The notes under the pieces: generated by a model
What the model saw: only the letters and a program-made list of their open reading frames with translations
What the model was told of the DNA's origin: nothing
Databases searched by the model: none
Program-made: the position numbers and the translations under genes
In this document: piece by piece, positions 7,615 to 14,303 of the stretch
How the letters are laid out: each line of letters begins with the position of its first letter
How positions within the stretch are numbered: the first letter of the stretch is position 1
From: a bacterium
Lineage (GTDB): Bacteria; SZUA-79; Acidulodesulfobacterales; Acidulodesulfobacteraceae
Reading direction: 5' to 3'
Assembly: GCA_021800805.1 (NCBI GenBank)
Contig: JAJYYR010000015.1
Coordinates: forward strand, 1-14,303
Length of the DNA: 14,303 nt

Positions 7615-8847
7615 ATGGCGGATAAAAAAATTAAATCAGGAAAAGAATCAGGCACTATGTCCTCAAACACAATAAAGGCCGGCTCAGATCAAATTGTGCA
7701 GAAGCCTGCTGCGCAATTTGGTTCGTTACATAACGATAAACTCGATTTTGAATCCTTAGTCAAGACCATTACTAAAATCCACGAAAATTTATTTACTCAA
7801 GCAGTTAAAGCCGTTAATGTAAGTTTGACTATTCGCAACTGGTTAATCGGGCTCTATATACATGAATATGAGCTTGGCGGCAGGGATAGGGCAGCCTACG
7901 GAGAATATCTTCTTGAAAAACTGGCTAATCGCTTGCACGAATTAGGCATCAAGCGGGTATATGAACGCGAATTACGGCGATATCGCCAGTTTTACCTGAC
8001 CTATCCTCAAATTCGGGAGTCGCTGCCTCCCGAATTCAACGTCTTCACTTTTTCTCCGTTAAGCATTAGTCTAATTCGGGAGTCGCTGCCTCCCGAATTT
8101 GGCATTAGCGGTATTATGCTTATAGAAAAGCTTTCATTTACCCATATCGTAGAATTAATGCAGATTGAAAATTCCTTAAAGCGCGCATTTTATGAAATAG
8201 AGTGCATCCGCGGCAACTGGTCGGCACGGGAACTAAAAAGACAAATAGCCAGCTTATATTATGAACGCTCCGGATTATCGAAGGATAAAGAAAAGTTATC
8301 GAAAAGCGTCCAATCGAAAGCAGAACATATCTCACCAGCCCAGATTATAAGAGATCCATATATTTTTGATTTTCTGGGAATAAAATCCAAGGAAATTATG
8401 AGCGAGTCGGAACTTGAAGACTCCCTGCTTGACAAATTACAGGAGTTTCTTTTGGAATTGGGACATGGTTTCTGTTTCGAGGCGCGGCAAAAAAGAATAT
8501 TAATAGGCGATGAATATTTTTTTGTTGACCTTGTTTTTTATCATCGTATTCTAAAATGCCATGTCCTGCTTGAACTTAAGGTCGATGATTTTTCCCATGA
8601 ATATATCGGGCAGCTAAATACTTATGTAAATTGGTTTCGCAAGAATGAAATGACGGAAAATGACAATCCGCCGATAGGTATTTTGCTTTGCACACAAAAA
8701 AACCAGGCATTAGTTGAATATGCGACCGCAGGAATGGACAATAACCTCTTTGTTTCTAAATACCAGCTTGAGTTGCCGAAGGAGGATGAAATCCGTAGCT
8801 TCCTTGAGCGACAGATAGGAACCGGTTCTACTGATGCTAATAAATAG
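7615..8847 (+). CDS. DUF1016/YhcG-like PD-(D/E)XK nuclease-domain protein
   Basis: A 410-residue protein (numbered from ATG 7615). After a polar, low-complexity leader (1-40) comes the DUF1016 N-terminal helical domain (about 45-215), with RNWLIGLYIHEYELGG and ELRRYRQFYLTYPQ. The C-terminal nuclease domain (about 240-400) shows the PD-(D/E)XK core: FVDLVFYH with D305, then LLELK with E320 and K322, and a QLNTYVNWF helix. Relatives include E. coli YhcG and are often carried inside type I restriction loci, as here between hsdM and hsdS. Their exact role is unsettled; a nuclease or a modulator of restriction are both possible. The odd feature is a twice-repeated IRESLPPEF (133-141 and 154-162) at the joint between the domains, encoded by palindromic DNA. 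Gaps of 129 bp before and 83 bp after the gene suggest an inserted cargo gene. Confidence 0.92.
   Translation: MADKKIKSGKESGTMSSNTIKAGSDQIVQKPAAQFGSLHNDKLDFESLVKTITKIHENLFTQAVKAVNVSLTIRNWLIGLYIHEYELGGRDRAAYGEYLLEKLANRLHELGIKRVYERELRRYRQFYLTYPQIRESLPPEFNVFTFSPLSISLIRESLPPEFGISGIMLIEKLSFTHIVELMQIENSLKRAFYEIECIRGNWSARELKRQIASLYYERSGLSKDKEKLSKSVQSKAEHISPAQIIRDPYIFDFLGIKSKEIMSESELEDSLLDKLQEFLLELGHGFCFEARQKRILIGDEYFFVDLVFYHRILKCHVLLELKVDDFSHEYIGQLNTYVNWFRKNEMTENDNPPIGILLCTQKNQALVEYATAGMDNNLFVSKYQLELPKEDEIRSFLERQIGTGSTDANK
8010..8036 (+). repeat. In-gene palindromic repeat, copy 1
   Basis: Arms AATTCGGGAG (8010-8019) and CTCCCGAATT (8027-8036) are exact reverse complements around the loop TCGCTGC. 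The repeat is translated in frame as Ile-Arg-Glu-Ser-Leu-Pro-Pro-Glu-Phe. Confidence 0.95.
8063..8108 (+). repeat. In-gene palindromic repeat, copy 2, between 7-bp direct repeats
   Basis: The identical 27-bp palindrome recurs at 8073-8099 (arms 8073-8082 and 8090-8099), 63 bp after copy 1. It lies between two copies of GCATTAG at 8063-8069 and 8102-8108, spaced exactly 39 nt (13 codons). This looks like an in-frame insertion with a target duplication, or a slippage product. Confidence 0.85.
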
Positions 8848-8916
8848 GCGGGAAATATTTGAAGTCGCAAATTGTGTCCTCAAAGCAAAGATGCGGCAGC
8901 ATTATTGATGAGGGTG

Positions 8917-8921
8917 AAGGA
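8917..8921 (+). promoter_or_regulatory. Ribosome binding site fixing the hsdS start
   Basis: AAGGA lies 9 bases before ATG 8931. An upstream in-frame TTG (8859) would add 24 residues unlike any HsdS N-terminus and has no comparable site. Confidence 0.65.
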
Positions 8922-8930
8922 AATAATAAA

Positions 8931-10160
8931 ATGAAAACCGAAAGGACAAATACTAATATTCCGGAAGGCTGGAGGGTGGCGATGCTGGGAGAGGTCGCGG
9001 AAATTAACCCCGCAGAATCATTAAATAAAGGAAAAGTGGCTAAATATGTTGCTATGGAAAGCGTAGAACCGTTTACTAGGAGGATATCGAATTTTAAATT
9101 AAAAGAATATAACGGCGGAATGAAATTTAGAAATGGAGATACACTATTTGCAAGAATTACTCCTTGCTTAGAGAATGGAAAAACATCATTCGTTGATATA
9201 TTAGAAGATGATGAAATTGGTTTCGGCTCGACCGAATTTATTGTCTTGAGGGAAAAAGAAAATTTAAGCGATAAAAAATATTTATATTATTTGTCGCTTT
9301 CACCAGAATTAAGAGAAATTGCAATTAGATTAATGACGGGTAGCTCAGGAAGACAAAGGGTTCAAACAAATTTATTTGCTGATAAGAGTTTTGTTATTCC
9401 TCCTGTTATCGAGCAGCAAGCAATTGCAGCCCTACTTTCCTCTTTTGACGACAAGATAGAGCTTTTACGGGAGCAGAATAAAACGCTCGAAGCTATAGCG
9501 CAGGCTCTCTATAAGCGGTGGTTCGTGGATTTAGAGTTTCCGAACGAGGAATGCAAACCGTATAAATCCTCCGGTGGAAAAATGGTTGATTCCGAACTTG
9601 GAACAATTCCAGCGGCTTGGAGAATAAGTTTATTTAGAGACAAATTCAAAGTTGAATACGGGAAAAGTAATAAAAAGTTTGATCCAAATGGAGTATATCC
9701 ATTATATGGAGCTGGTGGAATAATTGGATACTCAAATTTAGCTGATTATACAGATTACCAGGTAATTATTGGTTGTCGTGGAACTTGCGGAAATATAACT
9801 TTAGCCTATGAAGATTCCAAGATTACCCATAATTCGTTAGTAGTTTCAAATGAGTGGTTTAAACCTTTTATTTATTTGTTTTTACAGGGTATTGATATAG
9901 AAAAGGTTATTACTGGATCAACTCAACCACAAATTACAATTGCTAATTTAAATAATATTGAAATTGCTATTCCCGCTATAGGGATTATCAATATTTTTTC
10001 AGAAATAATTGCACCAATTTTTAAAAAGAAAAAAAACAATAATTCCCAAATTAAAACCCTCTCAACCCTTCGCGATACACTTCTTCCTAAACTAATTTCC
10101 GGCAAAATAAGGGTGCCGGTAGAAAACGTTAACGGCGCAGGCGCGGAAGGCAATAAATAA
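8931..10160 (+). CDS. hsdS: Type I restriction-modification specificity subunit HsdS
   Basis: A 409-residue DNA-recognition subunit (numbered from ATG 8931) with the usual two-half design. Half 1: IPEGWRV (10-16), target-recognition domain 1 (about 17-157), then conserved helix 1 (about 158-200) with [20 protein letters not shown] and ALYKRWFVD. Half 2: IPAAWRI (226-232), domain 2 (about 233-346), then conserved helix 2 (about 347-395) with [17 protein letters not shown]. Each domain reads one half of a split DNA target, and the helices set the spacing and hold HsdM. Both halves are complete. The recognition domains are visibly more AT-rich than the conserved helices, as expected if recognition domains are swapped by recombination. 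The target sequence cannot be read from the protein. hsdR follows after one base, so translation is coupled. Confidence 0.95.
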   Translation: MKTERTNTNIPEGWRVAMLGEVAEINPAESLNKGKVAKYVAMESVEPFTRRISNFKLKEYNGGMKFRNGDTLFARITPCLENGKTSFVDILEDDEIGFGSTEFIVLREKENLSDKKYLYYLSLSPELREIAIRLMTGSSGRQRVQTNLFADKSFVIPPVIEQQAIAALLSSFDDKIELLREQNKTLEAIAQALYKRWFVDLEFPNEECKPYKSSGGKMVDSELGTIPAAWRISLFRDKFKVEYGKSNKKFDPNGVYPLYGAGGIIGYSNLADYTDYQVIIGCRGTCGNITLAYEDSKITHNSLVVSNEWFKPFIYLFLQGIDIEKVITGSTQPQITIANLNNIEIAIPAIGIINIFSEIIAPIFKKKKNNNSQIKTLSTLRDTLLPKLISGKIRVPVENVNGAGAEGNK

Positions 10161-10161
10161 T

Positions 10162-13100
10162 ATGCGTAAAATAATATCGGAATCGGACATAGAAGAATCG
10201 TCGCTGGAAATCCTTGAGGAATCGGGATACTCCGTCCTTTACGGCCCGGATATTTCCGAAGGCGGGGATTACGCGGAAAGGAAATACGACGAAGTTATAT
10301 TAAAATCAAGATTGACGCAGGCCCTAACAAAAATAAACAAGCATCTTCCCCAAAATGTTGTATATGAAACGGTAAGCGAAGCCGTTAAAAAAATTATAAC
10401 CCCCGAAAGCCAGAATTTAATAGCAAACAACAAAAGGTTCCATAGTTTCGTAACCGACGGGGTTCCCGTGGAATACAATACCGATAGCGGCATAAAAAAC
10501 GATATAGCCAGGCTTTTCGATTTTAACGATATAGATAACAACGAATTTTTAGCGGTAAACCAGTTTACCGTCAAAGAAGGCCGTGAAAACAGGAGGCCGG
10601 ACATAATTTTATTTATTAACGGACTCCCCATAGTATTAATCGAGCTTAAAAATCCCGCCGACGAAAACGCGACTATATGGAGCGCCTTCACGCAGTTTCA
10701 AGTATATAAAGACAGTATTCCGTCCGTATTCCTATTTAACGAAATATTGATAATATCCGACGGATTGGAAGCAAGAGCCGGAACGCTTACGTCAGGCAAA
10801 GACAGGTTTGCCCCATGGAAAAGCATTGGCGGGGAAAAAGGGGGATTAGACCTGCGAAACCCTTTATCAAATGTCCCGCAGCTTGATGTTTTAATTAAAG
10901 GCATGCTTAAAAAGGAAGTTTTACTTGATTTAGTAAGGCATTTCATAGTTTTTGAACCCGATACAAACATAAATAAAGATATAGATAAAACAGATAAAAA
11001 TGAAATAGGCGGAATAAAAATATCTAAGAAAATAGCCGCCTACCACCAGTATTACGCCGTAAATAAAGCCGTTTTATCTACTGTAAAAGCCGCAAAAGGC
11101 GAGGATAAAAGGGCTGGAATAGTCTGGCATACGCAGGGTTCGGGCAAAAGCCTGAGCATGGTTTTTTATGCCGGAAAATTAGTTCTTCAGCCCGAACTTA
11201 ACAATCCTACCTTAATACTGCTTACCGATAGAAACGACCTGGACGACCAGCTTTTCGGAACATTTAGCAGATGCAGTGAACTGCTCAGGCAGTCTCCCAG
11301 GCAGGCAAATTCAAGGGACGAAATAAAAGAGCTTCTCAGGGTGTCTTCTGGCGGCATTATATTTACAACTATACAGAAATTTATGCCGGAAGAAAAAGGG
11401 CTTAAATACCCTTTATTGTCGGACAGGAATAATATTATCGTAATAGCCGACGAGGCGCACAGGAGCCAGTACGACTTTATCGACGGCTTTGCGAGAAATC
11501 TAAGGGATGCGCTGCCGAACGCTTCTTTTATAGGCTTCACCGGAACGCCCATTGAAAAAGCCGATAGAAGCACTCCTGCCGTTTTCGGATCGTATGTCGA
11601 TATTTACGATATAGAACAATCGATTAAAGACGGGACTACCGTGCCGATTTATTATGAAAACAGACTGGCGAAATTGGAATTAAAACCGGAGGAAATTCCC
11701 CAAATAGACAAAGAATTCGAGGAAATTACCGAAGGGGAGGAGGTAGAACACAAAGAAAAACTTAAAAGCAAGTGGGCAAACATAGAAAAATTAGTCGGCA
11801 GCGAAGACAGAATTAAAAGAATAGCACACGACATAGTAACCCATTGGGAATCCCGTTTAAAAAACCCTGAAGATAAGATGGATAAAGCGCTTAACGAGGC
11901 ATTAGGTTTAATGGAACCCCGTTTACAAGCCCCTGACGGCAAGGCCATGATAGTCTGCATGAGCAGAAGAATATGCATAGATTTGCATAACGAGATTATA
12001 AAATTAAGGCCCGGCTGGTATCATAAAGACGACGATAAAGGCGCAATTAAGGTCGTAATGACTGGCTCGGCAACGGATATCCCTTCATGGCAGGAACATA
12101 TAAGGACAAAACAGAGAAGGCAGGCTATAGGCCAGAGGTTTAAGGATGCATCGAGCGGTCTAAAAATAGCGATAGTCCGCGATATGTGGCTTACCGGATT
12201 CGACGTTCCGTCCCTGAACACCATGTATATAGACAAGCCTATGAAAGGGCATAATCTTATGCAGGCTATCGCCAGGGTGAACAGGGTTTTTAAAGACAAA
12301 CCCGGCGGCTTGATAGTGGATTATATCGGAATATATTTTGATTTAGAAGAGGCGTTGTCCGATTATACGGCGGGGGATAAAAAGCAAGTAGGGATACCGC
12401 AGGAAGAAGCCGTTATGTTAATGAAAGAAAAATATGAGATTATAGTTGATTTATTTCACGGTTTCGATTACAAAAGGTTTTTTGATGTAAAAATTACGGA
12501 TAAATTGCAGGTTATTTTAAATGCCGAAGAACATATTTTATCGCAGAAAGACGGAAGAGATATATTTCTTAAGAATATTGCGGCGCTGTCTAAAGCCTTT
12601 GCCCTTGCCGTTCCGCATGAAGAAACGGCAAAAATAAGCGACGAAGTCGGATTTTTTCAGTCCGTCAGGTCGCGCATTATAAAGTTATCGGAATCAAGAG
12701 AAATCGACGAGCAAAAAGATTATGATTCTGCTATCAAGCAAATTTTATCGAAGGCGGTCGTTTCGGACAGGGTAATAGATATTTTTGCGGCGGCGGGACT
12801 TAAAAAACCCGATATATCGATATTATCGGACGAGTTTTTAAAAGAAATAAAAGAGATGCCGCAAAAAAACCTTGCGTTTGAGACTTTAAGAAAACTTCTT
12901 AACGATGAAATAAAAATCAGGCAAAAGAAAAATCTGATTCAGTCCAGATCCTTCCTGGAACTTTTAAACAAAGCGATAAAGGCTTATACCAACAAGAACA
13001 TAGAAACAGCCGAAGTTATAGAGCAACTGCTTGAACTTGCCAGACAAATGAGAGAATCGTATAAACGAAACGAAAATCTCGGATTAACGGAAGACGAAAT

Positions 13101-13935
13101 AGCTTTTTACGATGCGCTGGGAGTAAACGACAGCGCCGTAAAAATTTTGGGCGACGAAACCCTTAAAGCAATAGCAAAAGAGTTGGCCGATACCATACAC
13201 AAAAACGTTACGATAGACTGGACGAAAAAAGAAAGCGTTCAGGCAAAAATGAGATTAATGGTTAAGAAAATATTGGCGAAACACGGTTATCCGCCGGATA
13301 AGCGTGAAAAAGCGACCGAGACGGTTTTAGAGCAGGCAAGGGAAATATGCGCAGACTGGTCGGAAAAAGCCGAAAACTTTAAATATCCCGAAGATGAAGC
13401 AAAAGAAGGGTATATGGATTTCAAATCAGACCTGGTTCCGGACGATGCCGTTAACGAATCAGAAAAATTCGTCTCCTATCTCCCCGTGTATTCTTTAGAA
13501 GCCGCTGCCTCCGGTTTCAGCGGCGAAGAATACGTGGAAAATCTCGGTTGGAAAAAAGTAGGATCAGGCAATTTCGGCAGGCTTAACAGGGATATGTTTA
13601 TTGCAAAAGTCGTCGGCAAGTCGATGGAGCCGACCATACCGGACGGCAGTTACAGTATATTCCGGTTGGAACGCGGAGGCTCCCGCAACGGCAAAGTAGT
13701 GCTTGTCGAATCGAGGCTTGTTTCCGACCCCGAAACAAACCAGAAATTTACCGTAAAAAGATATAAAAGCGAAAAAGAAGCCATAGACGGCGAACGTTGG
13801 ATACATAAAAAGATAATACTTTCGCCCGACAATAAAGATTTTAACGATATCGTTCTTGAAAATGTTCCGGAAAATGATTTTAAAGTAGTTGCGGAATTTG
13901 TAACGGTTATATCTTCTTCCACTTCCAGTTTTTAA
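10162..13935 (+). CDS. hsdR: Type I restriction endonuclease subunit HsdR with C-terminal S24 (LexA-like) domain
   Basis: A 1257-residue motor and nuclease subunit; it uses ATP to pull DNA and cuts away from the site. N-terminal PD-(D/E)XK nuclease: RRPD (D147), IELK (E161, K163) and QxxxY (Q178-Y182). Superfamily 2 helicase: motif I HTQGSGKS (323-330), [11 protein letters not shown] (353-363), DEAH (430-433), GFTGTP (458-463) and QAIARVNR (701-708). The helical C-terminal region (about 780-1070) contains [13 protein letters not shown] (973-985), typical of this HsdR class. A normal HsdR would end near 1070-1090. This one continues without a stop into an S24 peptidase domain (about 1095-1257) with [14 protein letters not shown] (S1154) and FTVKRY (K1199). 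All catalytic residues of all three parts appear intact. The gene starts one base after hsdS and overlaps the convergent phosphoketolase gene by 29 bp. Confidence 0.96.
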   Translation: MRKIISESDIEESSLEILEESGYSVLYGPDISEGGDYAERKYDEVILKSRLTQALTKINKHLPQNVVYETVSEAVKKIITPESQNLIANNKRFHSFVTDGVPVEYNTDSGIKNDIARLFDFNDIDNNEFLAVNQFTVKEGRENRRPDIILFINGLPIVLIELKNPADENATIWSAFTQFQVYKDSIPSVFLFNEILIISDGLEARAGTLTSGKDRFAPWKSIGGEKGGLDLRNPLSNVPQLDVLIKGMLKKEVLLDLVRHFIVFEPDTNINKDIDKTDKNEIGGIKISKKIAAYHQYYAVNKAVLSTVKAAKGEDKRAGIVWHTQGSGKSLSMVFYAGKLVLQPELNNPTLILLTDRNDLDDQLFGTFSRCSELLRQSPRQANSRDEIKELLRVSSGGIIFTTIQKFMPEEKGLKYPLLSDRNNIIVIADEAHRSQYDFIDGFARNLRDALPNASFIGFTGTPIEKADRSTPAVFGSYVDIYDIEQSIKDGTTVPIYYENRLAKLELKPEEIPQIDKEFEEITEGEEVEHKEKLKSKWANIEKLVGSEDRIKRIAHDIVTHWESRLKNPEDKMDKALNEALGLMEPRLQAPDGKAMIVCMSRRICIDLHNEIIKLRPGWYHKDDDKGAIKVVMTGSATDIPSWQEHIRTKQRRQAIGQRFKDASSGLKIAIVRDMWLTGFDVPSLNTMYIDKPMKGHNLMQAIARVNRVFKDKPGGLIVDYIGIYFDLEEALSDYTAGDKKQVGIPQEEAVMLMKEKYEIIVDLFHGFDYKRFFDVKITDKLQVILNAEEHILSQKDGRDIFLKNIAALSKAFALAVPHEETAKISDEVGFFQSVRSRIIKLSESREIDEQKDYDSAIKQILSKAVVSDRVIDIFAAAGLKKPDISILSDEFLKEIKEMPQKNLAFETLRKLLNDEIKIRQKKNLIQSRSFLELLNKAIKAYTNKNIETAEVIEQLLELARQMRESYKRNENLGLTEDEIAFYDALGVNDSAVKILGDETLKAIAKELADTIHKNVTIDWTKKESVQAKMRLMVKKILAKHGYPPDKREKATETVLEQAREICADWSEKAENFKYPEDEAKEGYMDFKSDLVPDDAVNESEKFVSYLPVYSLEAAASGFSGEEYVENLGWKKVGSGNFGRLNRDMFIAKVVGKSMEPTIPDGSYSIFRLERGGSRNGKVVLVESRLVSDPETNQKFTVKRYKSEKEAIDGERWIHKKIILSPDNKDFNDIVLENVPENDFKVVAEFVTVISSSTSSF
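13444..13935 (+). other. S24/LexA-like peptidase domain fused to the end of HsdR
   Basis: This region encodes residues 1095-1257 of HsdR. Features in order: [17 protein letters not shown] (1105-1121), a possible self-cleavage segment (A1116, S1117, G1118); [19 protein letters not shown] (1145-1163), with the nucleophile S1154 in the SMEP(T/R)I context of LexA, UmuD and CI; and KVVLVES followed by KFTVKRY, with K1199 as the general base. The Ser-Lys spacing is 45 and the G1118-to-Ser spacing 36. Known values are close: LexA cuts A84-G85 and has S119/K156; CI cuts A111-G112 and has S149/K192. No helix-turn-helix is attached. I recall similar S24 tails on some other helicase or restriction proteins but cannot confirm it here. 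Confidence 0.9.
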
Positions 13936-14303
13936 TCTCCGGCATATCGTCGTCGTATTTCAGTATGTATTCCTTATGGTCTATCAGCCTGCCCTCCATT
14001 TCTTTTTTAATATACGCCGCCTTATATTTAAGTGATTCTACCCTGTCCGCAACATCCATGACAAGATGAAACCTGTCTAAGTCATTTCTCACCGCCATAT
14101 CGAACGGCGTGGTTGTCGTTCCTTCTTCTTTGTAGCCCCTTACATGAATATTTTTGTGGTTTGTTCTTCTGTAGCTTAGCCTGTGTATCAGCCACGGATA
14201 GCCGTGAAAAGCAAAAACCACGGGCTTGTTCTCCGTAAAAAGCGTGTCGAATTCCTTATCGGATAAGCCGTTAGGATGTTCTTCCTTCGGCGTCAGCGTC
14301 ATT
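13907..14303 (-). CDS. xfp: Xylulose-5-phosphate/fructose-6-phosphate phosphoketolase, C-terminal part
   Basis: A 3' partial gene on the - strand; about 131 C-terminal codons are visible and the rest of a protein of about 790 residues lies beyond the right edge. The visible part is highly typical of the XFP C-terminal domain: [58 protein letters not shown], then a lysine-rich helix and LIDHKEYI. The enzyme is a cytoplasmic thiamine-diphosphate enzyme that splits xylulose 5-phosphate (and often fructose 6-phosphate) with phosphate into acetyl phosphate and a shorter sugar phosphate. The ATG at 14302-14300 is an internal methionine, not the start. Its last 29 bp overlap the end of hsdR tail to tail, with no terminator between them. 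It is the chromosomal metabolic flank of the island. Confidence 0.95.
   Translation of the reverse strand, partial: MTLTPKEEHPNGLSDKEFDTLFTENKPVVFAFHGYPWLIHRLSYRRTNHKNIHVRGYKEEGTTTTPFDMAVRNDLDRFHLVMDVADRVESLKYKAAYIKKEMEGRLIDHKEYILKYDDDMPEIKNWKWKKI

Noticed and set aside
8010..8108. CRISPR-like repeats
   Set aside because: Only two copies, inside a protein frame with a 36-nt spacing sequence that is also coding; no array.
8859..8930. Upstream TTG start for hsdS (24 extra residues)
   Set aside because: The extension resembles no HsdS N-terminus; ATG 8931 has a good ribosome site and is followed by the usual start of a recognition domain.
8931..10160. Frameshifted or half-size hsdS
   Set aside because: Both recognition domains and both conserved helices are present in one unbroken frame.
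10269..13922. Several long open frames on the - strand opposite hsdR
   Set aside because: They are out-of-frame shadows of the clearly conserved hsdR; none has a ribosome site or a recognisable domain.

Overview
The window is a co-directional run of defence-type genes on the + strand (about 960 to 13935). It lies between ordinary accessory and metabolic genes: the end of a VapC-like PIN toxin and a DUF488 gene on the left, and the end of a phosphoketolase gene on the opposite strand on the right. The DNA is AT-rich, with many AAA/ATA/AAT codons and standard Shine-Dalgarno sites (AAGGAG, GAGGGAG, AAGGA), so it is bacterial. I cannot name the species. The mix suggests a low-GC, free-living or anaerobic bacterium carrying a genomic defence island. 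Composition is uneven: the PHP-ATPase and membrane-protein genes (2216-5918) are markedly more AT-rich than hsdM (5938-7485) or hsdR (10162-13935), which points to assembly from separately acquired modules.

Layout. 1-248: 3' end of a vapC-like gene. 366-755: DUF488 (YeaO-like) gene. 756-959: non-coding. 960-2170: a two-gene unit with an ATGA overlap (DUF6978-like, then DUF1828/DUF1829-like), both of unknown function. 2216-5119: a 967-residue protein with an N-terminal PHP phosphoesterase domain and an SMC/ABC-type ATPase split by a long coiled coil. 5211-5918: a small membrane protein with about four transmembrane segments. 5938-13935: a type I restriction-modification locus in the order hsdM, DUF1016/YhcG-like PD-(D/E)XK nuclease, hsdS, hsdR. 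13907-14303: C-terminal part of phosphoketolase on the - strand, overlapping the end of hsdR by 29 bp.

How the genes work together. HsdM and HsdS would form the methyltransferase, and HsdR adds the ATP-driven translocase and nuclease. The most striking point is that HsdR does not end after its usual C-terminal helical domain. It continues in frame for about 160 residues into a LexA/UmuD/CI-like S24 peptidase domain with a Ser-Lys dyad (S1154, K1199) and an AAASG stretch about 36-38 residues before the serine, the spacing of the self-cleavage site in LexA, UmuD and lambda CI. This suggests a restriction subunit that could be cut or switched off during DNA damage.

A second unusual signal surrounds the DUF1016 gene. 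Two different long palindromes lie just upstream of it, and inside it are two copies of a 27-bp palindrome read through in frame; the second sits between 7-bp direct repeats spaced exactly 39 nt apart. Upstream, the DUF6978/DUF1828 pair, the PHP-ATPase and the membrane protein form a candidate multi-gene defence module that is separate from the restriction system.
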